This document shows, piece after piece, positions 33,134 through 44,363 of a stretch of 64,000 nucleotides of DNA. Location: assembly GCA_024741835.1 (NCBI GenBank), contig JAENRP010000011.1, positions 125,976-189,975 on the forward strand. The letters are read 5' to 3'. The notes below the pieces were generated by a model, which saw only the letters and a list, made by a program, of their open reading frames with translations, was not told the origin of the DNA and made no database searches. The translations under genes and the position numbers were made by a program. Each line of letters begins with the position of its first letter. Position 1 is the first letter of the stretch. The stretch comes from Diplocarpon mali (taxonomy: Eukaryota; Ascomycota; Leotiomycetes; Helotiales; Drepanopezizaceae).

Positions 33134-35558
33134 ATGTCAGACCTCTTCACACTGCATTCAGACGAATTCATCGAGCCGCTCAACGCCTACTGCCACAGAC
33201 ACAAAAATGCTTCCGACGAGTCGCCCAGTAGGTTCGACGGCACCTCAACGGAGTTCCGAGTCACGAGAACCTCTCCCACTCTATGCCTTCCTCTAGACAG
33301 GAGCAGTGAAGTCCGCGTGGATCCTGACATTGACACCGCCATCACGTGCAGGCCTACGTCCTGTGGTAGCATGCATCCTCTGATCGAGATCGTGGCTCCA
33401 GAAGACTTGCAAAAGAGACCCGTTACTCCCTCTCGGGTTCTTGCTCCGCCTGCCTCCCACCCGTTGAGTAAGAAGAAGAGACGGAGCTCCGCCAAGTCGC
33501 TGTCTGAATTGACGACGGTTTCCATGGTATATAATGAGTATGGTGAGCTGGTTGAGGAGATGGAAGTGCATACCTCGCCGAGATCTGATGAGTTGAGCGT
33601 TACTCAGCTGCTTAGAGTTATCAAGAAAGCCTATCATCATGAGGTGGGTTCTCTTGCTCTCTCCTATCGGCCATACCTTATGATCTGCTACTCTTTACGT
33701 CGGAAGTTTCGACAGTCCCCTCTTTGTATTCCGACAGCCATGCTAAGAGTGACTTGCAGCTTCGGGATAAGTTTGGAAAGATCATCACGCCACGGGCCGA
33801 CGGCAAAGCATCTGTCCTTGTCGACGATGGGATTTGGAAACATCGACTTTCATCCTGGGATTTCAAACATGCGCCCAGGTCACCTAGAACGCCTAGGTCG
33901 AAGGATGATTCTCCCGAAATCAATTCTGTTGCTGTTTATAACGGCCCTCCTCGGGTTCTTGAGATCGGATGCAGCGATGGCAGCTGGTGTGCTGGGTTCA
34001 AGAAGGAACAACCGGATTGGTTCGTTGAAGGAATTGATGACACAGACCATTGGTCTTGTCCTCCAAGAAACCTCAAAGTCAAGTAAAGGTCTCTTCTTAG
34101 GGCTACGATTATCCGATCTAGTCAGCTATTTGCCTGGTATCTAGCTAACAAACGCAATCAGGGATTTCATGGTTCCAAACGCTCAAGCAGACCCAGCCCA
34201 TCCTGGTGACTACTTCAGTCTAGTGCATACCACTCAGGAGACACCAGAGTTTACAATGCGTAACTTGAACTGTCTCCTCGCTCATTCGAAGCCAATCCCA
34301 CACAATCTGTATGAGTTCATCAGAGCTAGAGAAATCTTCGACAGAATTGAAAGTTACAAGACGTTCTTGGACGATATTCGATCGTAAGTTCAATGCAAGG
34401 TGGAATCGCCAGGCTTGCTGATAGATCTCGCTAGATTGCTTAAACCCGACGGGGTTGTCGAGTTTCTTGAAATCGACCCGAGGCCCAGAGTCTTCGTTGG
34501 TATTCGAAAAGCAGAGGACGACACCGATAAACACAAGAGCACCCCTCAAACTGACTGGACAGACCATATTGCGGACCGTTTCAAGAACCCTCGAGATGAG
34601 GAGCTTGCAACTACAGTTCCAGGATGGACAGGAAGAGTAGCAGAGCGTCTAAAAGCTACTATGCAACCGCGCGATGGCGTTGCTGCAGCGTGCCTCAAGT
34701 CCTGGTTTCAAGGAGCAGGGTAAGTCATCTCAACCGTACTTTGGCTGATTGATTCTTGAAGGAGGTATTTGTTACAGGAATGTTAAACTCTCGGGTGAAA
34801 GCAAGCTGACCGTTGTGCCTTGTAGATTCTGGGATGTCAAGCAGATCGTATTGCCGATCCCGGTTGGAGGAAGCACGCAGTCTGGACGGCTACTGAAAGA
34901 TTACATCCTCTACCAAACCGAATTAGAGAATTGCATTCCAAAGGTACTACGGTTGTTCTTTCTAGGTGTCCAGTACTAAATCCGTAGCTCTTCGACGAAC
35001 TACCCGCACTCGAGATCGCCGAGATTGAATCCGGAGCCTACTTTATGAACCTTCACGTCGTCACAGGCCGCAAGCCTCACGAGCCTCGCCCAGGTGATCT
35101 CCTAGTCGACGGCTCTAGACAAGAGATGACTGCCTCCAAATACGACGCCATGGCGCGCCATAACGATTCCAAGTCCTCGCAGTGGAAGAGGTGACCCGAC
35201 CCATGACTATGGTGACCTTTATATAGCTGACGTGGTGCTCGAAGATACGATCTGCAGGATAAATTGACCACGATGATGCAAAGCTTGACTTCGCTCACCG
35301 GCGTTCCCAAGTCGTTGAATCAATCCCAGAAACAAGCTGCGTTGCAGTCTATTGTGTATCGGTCTACTAGCGTTTGTTCGACTCTGTACGAGTAGCTTTC
35401 TTCATACTGATTGCAGATAGACAAAAGATCCTTTCAAGTCTCCACCCTTCGCACCGGCTGCGCAGGAGCAGCAGGAGCAGGAGCAGCAGCAGCAGCAGCA
35501 ACAAGCCATCCAGACTAGGAAGAGCTCGGTCATCAGTTTGAGGAGAGAGGAGAGCTGA
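33134..35558 (+). CDS. Class I SAM-dependent methyltransferase
   Basis: Eight exons give 651 residues: 33134-33643, 33760-34082, 34162-34383, 34435-34719, 34778-34943, 34988-35190, 35245-35353 and 35421-35558. The start MSDLFTLHSDEFIEP was chosen over an upstream in-frame ATG at 32948 that would read through the CT-rich leader. Residues 1-170 are disordered, with a KKKRRSS basic patch. The SAM-binding motif I is VLEIGCSDGSW, and the motif IV/VI region is LLKPDGVVEFLEIDPRPR. This resembles fungal TAM/LaeA-like methyltransferases, though the substrate is unknown. The last exon encodes a Gln-rich tail (CAG repeat at 35466-35506). Its acceptor is uncertain: AGATAG at 35420 gives the Gln-rich tail, TTGCAG at 35416 gives an Ala-rich one, and no splicing ends the protein near 35395. 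Confidence 0.85.
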
Positions 35559-36557
35559 AGGGAGGTAATGCGCTGTTGTGGTCTTTGGGTTGGGAATTAT
35601 TGTTGAGAAAGCTTCGAGGATTCGTTCATTCGAGATGAACAGTAATTATCCTAATGCTGGCTGGGCCTGGAGAAGTTGTAGCTCTTTACCTCATGCATGC
35701 TATCACCTCACATGAAGGTGTGATTCTCTTTTTGACGTTGATATTGTGCATCTCATATACTTATGCGCAATATCGCCTACCGCATCTCGCTGAACCATCC
35801 TACTCCGCCCTACCCTGCCTTGCCTCGCCCGCTTGTGAACCACCACCCAGACAAGCCAGCGCAGTCCAGCGTCCACGATCTGGCCTCGAATCATCCTCCC
35901 CTCCCTCCAGCCTCGATAATAGCCATGCCTTGCCCAGACATCAAGATAAAACCAGATACAAAGTCACAGCCAAAGCCAAAGGAAAACGCCAACCACCTGT
36001 GTGGGAATGCATGTGACATGATAAAATCGCGGAACTAAACACAAACAAAATCAGAATAGTGAGAATTATAACAGGCGCCGCTCCAGCAGCTCAGAGCCAC
36101 TTCCTGAAGTTCTGCCATTGCGCCTTGTTTCTGAATTGAGCGAGAGATGGTATGCTATCAATTGCTCATGCGAAGATTAGTGTGTGGTGGGAAGAATCCT
36201 CGGGTGAGTGGTGAGTCCGGATTTTGAGTAGGCGGCGAGGTAAGCGGTGGAGGAATGCACAGGTTCAGAGAGAAAGAGTACTGCTTTGCGTTTTCTTTTA
36301 TTTCGTTCTATTTACTCTTCGATCGCGCTATGGTGGGCCTGTGCCACTGGCAGGGAAGGCAGGCGGATGGGGATTGAGTGTTGAGGACTGGGGGCGGAGA
36401 CGGTGTATGGTTGAGGCTGAGATTGGCCAGGTGAAGTTGGAGTTGAGGTCGAATGTGACGTTGGATTTTGGGCTGAGGATTTTTCTGGTTCCGCGTGAGG
36501 ATCTTGATTCTGAGTTGAGGTTTACGTCTAAGCGGGACGGTACGAAGAATCGTGAGA
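35559..36557. other. Intergenic region between convergent genes
   Basis: Lies between the 3' ends of the methyltransferase and MAPKK genes. Only short frames lacking motifs are present; no repeat of note. Confidence 0.5.
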
Positions 36558-38226
36558 TCATTTCTCTTCCCAGCCCCAGACCGTGGAGAGGAAGTGCGCC
36601 ATGTTTACGCGCTTGGCGCGCATCTCTACCATCCACGGGTGTTCAAGCATGCGCCAGGGAGAGGCGCGGCGGGAGGGTTCCTTTTCGAGGCTTTGAGGGC
36701 CGGGAGTCAGCTTGCTGCTTCAGAGTATATATGTATATATGTATATGCATATTTATATCAAGGACGGGGGGTGCAAAGGCACATCACATACCAGCACTCG
36801 ATGAAATACTTGAAACTATCCGTCCACTTAATCCCAGCCTCTTGCTCATCTTTCAGCTTCGGTATCGGCTGACGCACAATGTAGGTTAGGAGATCGATCA
36901 ACCCAGCGCGTGGCTGCATCTCCGTCCCGTCTGCCGGAAAGGGAAAACGGTGCTGGGCTACTTCCAGTAGCGTCACGCCCGTCGACCACACGTCCGAAGT
37001 AATGGTATACGACTGCCCCGTGATGCGCTCTGGAGCCATATAGTATGAGGTCCCAATGAACGTATTTGCGTCTCCCTTTGTGCCGAACTCTCCGCTCACG
37101 CCGAAATCACACAGCTTGACTTGACCGTTACGGCAGAGCAGTATGTTGCTTGGCTTGATGTCGCGGTGGATGATCTTCTTGCCATGGAGATAGGTCAAGC
37201 CGTTAAGAACGCCTTCGGCGATTTTGCCGAGCACTTTCTCTCCGGTACGCCCCCCGAGTTTCTTGACTTCGCGGTAGATGCTATCCAGGGAGCCTCCTTC
37301 GCAGAATTCCATGGCAATAGATATCGTGGCTGTGGAGGGCTCGACGAAGGCGCCGTAGTAGCGGCAAATATGCTCACTGGCACAGTCTTTGTTGAAACCC
37401 AGTTCTCGAACGATCTGCTTCTTGACGTCTGGATCCGGGTTGGTGGTTATGATCTGCGGCTTAGTTAGAAGTAGGTTGAAGGCTTGGCGGGGTGTGTACT
37501 GACTTTGAGAGCGAATATTGTCTTTCCACCTTTCAATACACACTTTGTCACTGCTCCTCCAGCGCCTTCGCCTAAACTACTCAGTTCCTCGATACGCTTC
37601 TCCATACTTGCTACTCGCCACCCGTCGTCGTCCAAGTCCTCAACATCGAGCGTTCTCCCCCGCTCTAAGCTTAGTTTGTCGAATCCCTCCAGCCCGTTCA
37701 TGCTTCCATCACGCTCCATGCCCACACCACCTTCACTCCGCTCCGAATACAGTGAGCCAACAGCAGACGAGGGATCGGGTGTTGCCTGCGGCTGCCGTAG
37801 CCCATATTGAGATGCAAGAGAGAAAGCCGAGTATTGTGACCCTGCGGATGTCGGTCCGCTCGCACGTCCATCTAAAGGCCCAAAACTTCCAGACCTCGAA
37901 TGGTCAGCACTGCTCTCACTCCCCCCACTCGCCGACTGGCCCGGCGCAGCCTGCACACCGGGACGACCGTTTTGTGAAGAAGATTGCTCTAAAGGACTCT
38001 GATTGCTTCCCATGGGCGTAGCGAGTTGTAGTCGGGGTAACAATGGTCGAGGGGCCATCTGGCCCGGCATCTGTAGAGATAGAGGCGCTGGACGGGCAGT
38101 AGCGTCATCAAATGCTTTGGCACTTGGTGAGGGTGGGATGGCAAGGCCCAACCTGGGTGCTCTCGTGCCACCGTTCTGTCGGCCTCCGGGGAAAGGCGGC
38201 CTAAGGAGAGGCACTGGGGAGGACAT
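36558..38226 (-). CDS. MAP kinase kinase of the cell-wall-integrity pathway (Mkk1/2, MkkA type)
   Basis: Three exons, 37504-38226, 36792-37453 and 36558-36690, give 505 residues. The N-terminal ~210 residues are disordered, opening [15 protein letters not shown] as in other Mkk2/MkkA proteins. The kinase domain has the glycine loop GEGAGGAV, the ATP-binding Lys in FALK, the catalytic loop HRDIKPSN, the metal-binding DFGVSGE and the activation segment [21 protein letters not shown]. The C-lobe shows [17 protein letters not shown], a signature of this subfamily. The last intron (36691-36791) joins [13 protein letters not shown] and holds an AT-rich TATATG repeat. The kinase is activated by Bck1-type MAPKKK and phosphorylates an Slt2/MpkA-type MAPK. 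All catalytic residues are present. Confidence 0.96.
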
Positions 38227-39770
38227 CTTGGGCTGTGGGAAGGGATCTATTGTGTGCGTGGGCTTTGTGGTATCAGCAATCTTGTCACATCAGTTGGCGG
38301 CGGTTGTAGATAGCAGAGTAGATGGCTGGAGAGCGGTCATACATGTTGAGCTGCAGCTGAGGTATCTGGACCTAGACCTCCTGGCAGAGCTCTAGTATCT
38401 GTCACACCGGCGCCTGCACTGTCCGCGGAAGGGTTTTGCTCTTGCATCTGGACGGGCGCGCAGTCAAATAGTCGCAGGAAAACGAGTACGATGGAGCTGA
38501 GCCGAGTTCTGTGAGATGATTCGAGTCGAGTCGAGGAATCCTCCGAATCCTGAGGAAAGGATGTCTTCGAGTGGTGCTTGCAGTGCTTTGCCTGGGCGGT
38601 TCAGGCTGCGGCTGCGGCTGTTGGCACGCTGTTCCTGATATGTTTGTTCTGCTCTACCGGGGCATCCGCTCAGCGAGTGCGTAACGAGATGTTTCAAGCT
38701 TCAGTCCTCGTCAAAGTTCGGTCGTTGGGTTGAGTTGACGAACGGCTACTCGTCCGGTGCCGCGGGCGGGGATGGAATAGAATTGGATGTTGGCAGAACT
38801 CGATTTTGGGAAGTAAAGAGATTCGAATGGCCGAGAGGGATGCTGAGAGATAATACAGTGGAAAAGCCGCACGTTTGGTGGGAGAACGGAGAATGAATGA
38901 ATGTATTGTGCTCGACACACGAGGCAACAAGTCGCGGAAGTCCTTGTCTTCTCTGAGGCAATGAAGCAAGGAAGTGGCTTAGTCAGCTACCTCCACCTCT
39001 ATTTATACAACCTCTCTCGGCCAACCGCCAGAGAAACGATTGATGGCCACGCGTTCTGGACGTATGATGTGGATAATGTGAGGGCGCCATCGCCAGCTCT
39101 TCTGCGGCTTTTTAGATTTAACCACAGCCAACTGGTCAAGTGTCCAGACCGAGGTTCTTATTACTTGCCATGATCGTGTCGATATATCTTACCAAGCCCA
39201 CTCATTACCTTGTATCCTCATCGCCTCACAGGCATAAACTAACAAGCCTTTCTCATACCGTAACCTACCCTTGGGCACTTAGGATTCCTCTACCTAGTTT
39301 CTACCCTTGATGTCTCCCTCTGCCGGTATTTCCGAACATGGCTCTACATACTCGTGCGTACCGGCGAAACTGCCCCTGGAATCGATCCCTCATTTCAGGA
39401 CTCAGGGTTCTATGGGGCTTGGGCTTCGTGGGCGCCTCTTGTTCGACACTTTACTCAAAATCAGGTACGTCTCGCCTGCACGCCTCATGACCAGCGACGA
39501 ACATCAAGCCTTCGGCTGACGAGGCTTGTGAGATGATGTCGTGGCATTCCTTGAGCCATGCTACTCAAGGCTCACAAGACTAGATCCCAGTATTGGGTAC
39601 ACTTGCTTTGCCTCGGAATTGTAGTCCATGACTGGCGCTTGCAGTGGTTCATACGGGAATTATTCCCGTTGGACAAGACAAGCGCGCGCCTGACACCCCC
39701 ATTTCGTTATCACGATAAGGAGAAGAAAAGATCCGCACCCCCCAAAAAAATAACACCAACAGCAGTACTC
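38227..39770. other. Divergent promoter region of MAPKK and DBP8
   Basis: A 1.5-kb interval between divergent starts. Short frames on both strands (for example 39307-39536) have no motifs. The DBP8 frame is open upstream to 39558, but that part is not conserved-looking and is treated as leader. Confidence 0.5.
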
Positions 39771-41420
39771 ATGACTCCGGCATCAACAGACCTTGCGCGT
39801 TCTGCATCTATAGAGCGCGCCTCCGAAAAAGCTCTTAACTCCTCTGACCACTCGTCCGAACTCTCTAGCCCGGATTCCGGTTCTGGCTCTGAATCGGATT
39901 CCCTCGACAGTTACGCATCGCGCAAACGTAGGAAGATCGCCAGAGTAATCGAAGATGACACTCCCAAAGTCGTAACCGCGTCCGCGCCGTCGCGGTTCAA
40001 AGCCAGGGGTGCAATCCAGGAGAACACTTCTGGGAATTCAACAAGCAATGCCGGGGTATCGGTGCCGCTGGACATACAGACGAGCTTTGCGTCGCTGGGC
40101 GTGAAGCCTTGGCTGGTGGGCGCGCTGGAGGCGATGGCGATCAAGAGGCCAACGGGAATCCAGAAGGGCTGTATACCTGAGATTCTGAAGGGGAGGGATT
40201 GTATCGGGGGGAGCAGAACTGGATCCGGCAAGACGGTGGCCTTCGCGGTGCCAATTTTGCAGACGTGGGCAGAGGATCCGTTTGGGATCTTTGCTGTCAT
40301 ATTGACACCTACTAGGTATGTGCTCAGCAGCAATCAGGGAAAAGTGGCTAATGGGACAAGGGAGCTTGCATTGCAGATTTATGAACAATTCAAGGCCATC
40401 TCTTCGCCTCAGCAATTAAAAGCGGTTTTGATTATTGGAGGATCTGATATGCGACCCCAAGCCACGGCTCTGGCCCAACGACCACACATTGTGATAGCGA
40501 CGCCGGGGCGATTAGCAGATCATATCCGCACCTCTGGGGAGGATACAACATGCGGTCTGCACCGCGTCCGCATGGTCGTCCTCGATGAAGCTGACCGGCT
40601 GCTAGCAAGCGGCAGCACCGGCAGCATGCTCCCCGACGTGGAAGAATGCCTCTCCATCCTTCCTCCGCCCTCCCAACGACAGACGCTTCTCTTCACAGCC
40701 ACCATCACCCCCGAAGTGCGCGCACTCAAAGAACTACCTCGCACCCCGGGCAAAGCCCCCGTCTTCGTCTGCGAAGTCGACACACAGATCCTTGCCATCC
40801 CAGCCCAGCTCCGACAGATGCACCTACAGGTCCCCGTCACGCACCGCGAGCACTACCTCCACATGTTCCTGCTCACCGACGTCAACCTGACGAAGTCCGT
40901 CATCATCTTCTGCAACCGTACCGCCACGGCCGATTACCTCACGCATCTGCTCCGGCTGCTCGAACACCGCGTAACAGCGCTGCACTCCAAACTCCCGCAG
41001 CGCCAGCGCATCGATAATCTCGGCCGTTTCCGCGCCTCCGCCGCCCGCATCCTGGTCGCGACCGACGTCGCCGCCCGTGGTCTCGACATCCCGGAAGTCG
41101 GCCTGGTAGTGAACTTTGACATCCCGCGCGATCCAGATGACTACATCCACCGCGTCGGTCGTACGGCCCGAGCAGGCCGCAAGGGCGACGCGGTGACGTT
41201 TGTAGGGCAGCGGGATGTGCAGCTGGTGCAGGCTATTGAGAGCAGGGTGGGCAGGCAGATGGAGAAGTGGGAAGAGGATGGTGTCAATCTCGAGACGAGA
41301 GTTGTGCGGGAGGCGTTAAAGTTGGTGGGCGAGAAGAAGAGGGAGGCGATGCTGGAGATTGAGGAGGGGAGGGAGGTAGGGGGCAAGAGGAAGCGGGGGA
41401 TGAAGAAGTTAGTCAAGTAG
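39771..41420 (+). CDS. DBP8: ATP-dependent RNA helicase Dbp8 (DEAD box)
   Basis: Two exons, 39771-40315 and 40361-41420, give 534 residues. The 45-nt intron is a multiple of three and has no stop, so it hides in an open frame; removing it restores [15 protein letters not shown] (motif Ia). The start [11 protein letters not shown] was preferred to an upstream in-frame ATG. The N-terminus is acidic and Ser-rich with SRKRRKI. Helicase motifs in order are Q motif ([10 protein letters not shown]...[10 protein letters not shown]), Walker [45 protein letters not shown] and [11 protein letters not shown]. Dbp8 acts in the nucleolus in 40S ribosomal subunit maturation. Basic tail KRKRGMKK. Confidence 0.94.
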   Translation: MTPASTDLARSASIERASEKALNSSDHSSELSSPDSGSGSESDSLDSYASRKRRKIARVIEDDTPKVVTASAPSRFKARGAIQENTSGNSTSNAGVSVPLDIQTSFASLGVKPWLVGALEAMAIKRPTGIQKGCIPEILKGRDCIGGSRTGSGKTVAFAVPILQTWAEDPFGIFAVILTPTRYVLSSNQGKVANGTRELALQIYEQFKAISSPQQLKAVLIIGGSDMRPQATALAQRPHIVIATPGRLADHIRTSGEDTTCGLHRVRMVVLDEADRLLASGSTGSMLPDVEECLSILPPPSQRQTLLFTATITPEVRALKELPRTPGKAPVFVCEVDTQILAIPAQLRQMHLQVPVTHREHYLHMFLLTDVNLTKSVIIFCNRTATADYLTHLLRLLEHRVTALHSKLPQRQRIDNLGRFRASAARILVATDVAARGLDIPEVGLVVNFDIPRDPDDYIHRVGRTARAGRKGDAVTFVGQRDVQLVQAIESRVGRQMEKWEEDGVNLETRVVREALKLVGEKKREAMLEIEEGREVGGKRKRGMKKLVK

Positions 41421-42186
41421 AGTCAATAAGTGATAATAGAATATGATGCTAATCGCATTTCCGGTTTCAAATCACCCGTCGTGGAGTGAGGAGGTACATG
41501 TGCATATACATTTAAGGATTGCACCGTACCGTATATCTGCTGGTACTGCTCGGGCGAGCGTTGTTGACATCCCATTCCACCCAGTGCAATTACCACGTAA
41601 GTATACCGGCAGCCTCCAAATAGGTCAGCAGCTTACCTACTATGGAGGCAGTACTGGAGCGGCAATGCGGGGAACCGCCCGGGTCATTCCGCCTTTTCCG
41701 CCTTTTCCGCCTTTTCCGCCTTTTCCACCTTTTCCACCTCACTCCCCTAGATCCCTAGCTCCCTAGCTCGCTAGCTCGCCCAATAAAGCAAGGTAGGTAA
41801 GTTACTTACCGATTGACAACCTCGGCTTGCTCAGTTGATGTGGGGTGTAGTCCAAGGACTATTGCTCTCCGCCATCTCTCTTCTCTTTGAAATACCAATT
41901 TCTTTCCCCGGGTTTTTTCACTCTCCTTGCTATACCTCACGCCTCGAGAACTGGAGTCGGAGTTGGGATTGAGATTACATGTTACCATCGGACTGGTAAT
42001 TGTGCAAGAAGTCATCTTTTTTGTTCCTCGTCCGTTGGAGAGCTTTTTTTTTTCATGTGAGACAGAGAATTAGGATCTCATACGGAAAGGCCTGGCCAGA
42101 GAGAGAGAAGATCAATCTAGGTGAGAGGGAGATAGAGGTGGGCGGAGATATACGAAGACGGAGACGAAGAAAGAGGCAAAACCAAG
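41421..42186. other. Promoter region of the alpha/beta hydrolase gene with a 9-bp repeat
   Basis: Contains five to six copies of a 9-bp unit TTTTCCGCC/TTTTCCACC (about 41688-41738), followed by a CTAGCTCC-type repeat (about 41748-41778). A GA-rich leader precedes the ATG at 42187. Confidence 0.6.
41688..41738. repeat. Tandem 9-bp TTTTCCGCC array
   Basis: Perfect units at the left that drift to TTTTCCACC on the right, with no spacer. It lies about 450 bp upstream of the hydrolase start. Confidence 0.9.
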
Positions 42187-44012
42187 ATGGCAGACCTCAA
42201 ATCAAGCAGCAAATCCTCCTCCTACCGCTCGCAGAAAGCGACCGTGGCCGATCTGTCGCTGGGCGAGAAGCTGGATGTTGTACCTGCTATCATCAGTACC
42301 GGTACGTCTCGCCTCTCTTCCCCTCTTCCGCAGAGGATGATTTCCATGAGCAGCACTCTACTTTTCGTTTCAGAACAAGACAAAAAAATAGGGTTTTCGT
42401 GGAGGGAAGGAGGTCGCCTACGAGAATATACTTGCTGATGGGATGGTATCGGATAAATAGTGGCCAATACCGTCGTGGCACTCTTCACAGGCGTTTGGTA
42501 CGCGAAGGAACGAAGACCCGAGAGCTATTATCGCTATGTAGCTTTAACGGGCGTGCGGAGTCTTATCGGGCGGCTGAGTCCGCGACAACAGCAGTGTGTC
42601 TCTCACTCCCTACCCTGCCCTGCCACGTTCGCTGCTCCGAAAAGTACAAGAAAGCGAAAATGGGAAAGTCACTAACGGGATTCGGAGTCAATAGTTACCT
42701 CTCAATCCCGACAGACGACACCTACGCGAAAGTCTGTAAGCGGAGGGGCCAGCCGCCTAGCAGCGAGGTCCTAGAGGATGGGACGAAGGCGCACTGGATT
42801 GGCAAGAAGAGAGCGGAGAAGCTGGTTATCAATTTCCATGGTGCGTTGGCGTTTGTTTACTTACTATTGCTCTCTCCACACCATCAAGTTCCCTCAACCA
42901 GCACGTAGACGCTCCCAAACATAATCGAACACGTAGGCTGATGAGACGAACAGGCGGCGGATACGTGCTGCCTGCCTTAGACCAAATGTTCGAATTCATG
43001 TTCCAGGTCGTGGAGGGGTTGAATAGTAAGGGGAAGGATGCCGCTTGTTTATTTCTCGCGTACGGTAAGATCTACCCCTTTTCTTTCCCCGAACCTCCCC
43101 CCGCTTTCTCCCTCCCTGCCTCGAAAATAAACCCAACCCAAACAAATCAATACTCAAACCACTCCCCAGACCTCGCCCCCGGCGCCATCTACCCCCGCCA
43201 GCTGCAGCAAGCCGCCGCCCTCCTAACCCACGTCCTGCACACACTGCACTACCCACCCAGCTCGATCCTCATCACGGGAGACTCGGCCGGCGCGAACCTC
43301 TGCATGGCCCTGCTATCTCACATCTCGTATCCGCACCCCTCGACGGAGCTCCGCATTCAGAAGGTCGAGCTCGGCGGCGAGAAGCTGCTGGGCGTGGTGC
43401 TGATCAGCCCGTGGATCAGTTTCGAGACGGCGAACCAGAGTTTTGGAGAGAACGAGTGGAAGGATTGCGTTAGCACGCAGGCGGGCACTGTGCGTATCGT
43501 CACTCATCCCCCTGAATCCTATTCGGGACCATTCTTGTCCCCCGACCCAGCTCCCCCCCCTTTGCGGATCCCTTGGCCCAGGGTTGGCACACAGGCATTG
43601 TAGCACCTACATGCTGACATCTCCACAGTCCTGGTCCAGCGCCTTCCTCGCGTGTCCCTGGCCCCACGCCGGCCACAAGGACGCTTACAACGAAGCCCTC
43701 TCCGCCCCCCCGTCGTGGTGGACTCACCTCCCCGTCTCCAGCATGCTGGTCATGTGCGGCTCCGAGGAGGTGCTGCGCGACGGCATCGTCAAGTTCGAGG
43801 CGAACCTGCGGGATGGCCTTGCGCTGGCTGGTAAGGATAGCGAACGTGGAGAGGGTGGGCAGAACGGAAAGGGTGGCACGGAGTTGGACTTCCACGTTGT
43901 GAAGGGCGAGTATCATGACCAACCGAATATCGATCTGCACCTGGGCTATAAGGAGAGGGACGAGGGGCAGACGGCGAGGATCGTCAAGAGCTGGCTGGGA
44001 AGCAAGTTGTAA
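42187..44012 (+). CDS. Alpha/beta hydrolase, hormone-sensitive-lipase/steroid-esterase-like
   Basis: Six exons, 42187-42301, 42461-42593, 42695-42840, 42954-43064, 43170-43489 and 43629-44012, give 402 residues, all joins in phase. The N-terminal part (LGEKLDVVPAIISTVANTVVALFTG) holds a hydrophobic helix that may anchor it. The fold begins near EDGTKAHWIG. The oxyanion motif HGGGY spans an intron; the nucleophile elbow is GDSAGANL; a late acid lies in CGSEEVLRDG; and the catalytic His is probably in KGEYHDQP. Acidic/neutral LAYDLAPGAIYPRQL is typical of the alpha/beta-hydrolase-3 group. It likely cleaves an ester, perhaps of a lipid or sterol; the substrate is not readable. A Gly-rich insert (RGEGGQNGKGGT) sits before the last strand. 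Confidence 0.88.
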
Positions 44013-44363
44013 GCGAGGCAAGGCAGCAGGAGACAGGAAAGAGAAGCCTGAGGGGGTGGTGCGTCTGGAATGTAAATATTGTGATTGGTGTATATGGGAA
44101 TGTGGAGATAGCTCTGAAAGCCCCATCCTAACGCCATAACTCGCTGGCGCTACTGTGTCCAGACAACGAATTTTGAAAGTCTCAGTAGGGTGAAAGCGTT
44201 CGCTAGCCGTCCATCGCCTTGCAAACGCCATGGAGGTGGTCGGCAAGCGGACAAGGGCTTCCTCATCTCGACTGCCGAGGGGTACAAGCAGTGGATTTGT
44301 AGGTTTTGTACCTGCCAGATACTTCGTGCATGTGTACACCATAGCCCGTAGCCGCAGCTCCGT
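44013..44363. other. Short region between convergent genes
   Basis: Between the stops of the hydrolase and the sterol-reductase-like gene. Nothing beyond 3' untranslated sequence is expected. Confidence 0.6.

Noticed and set aside
39558..39770. N-terminal extension of Dbp8
   Set aside because: Sequence is unlike Dbp8 N-termini; the ATG at 39771 begins the acidic Ser-rich lead expected.
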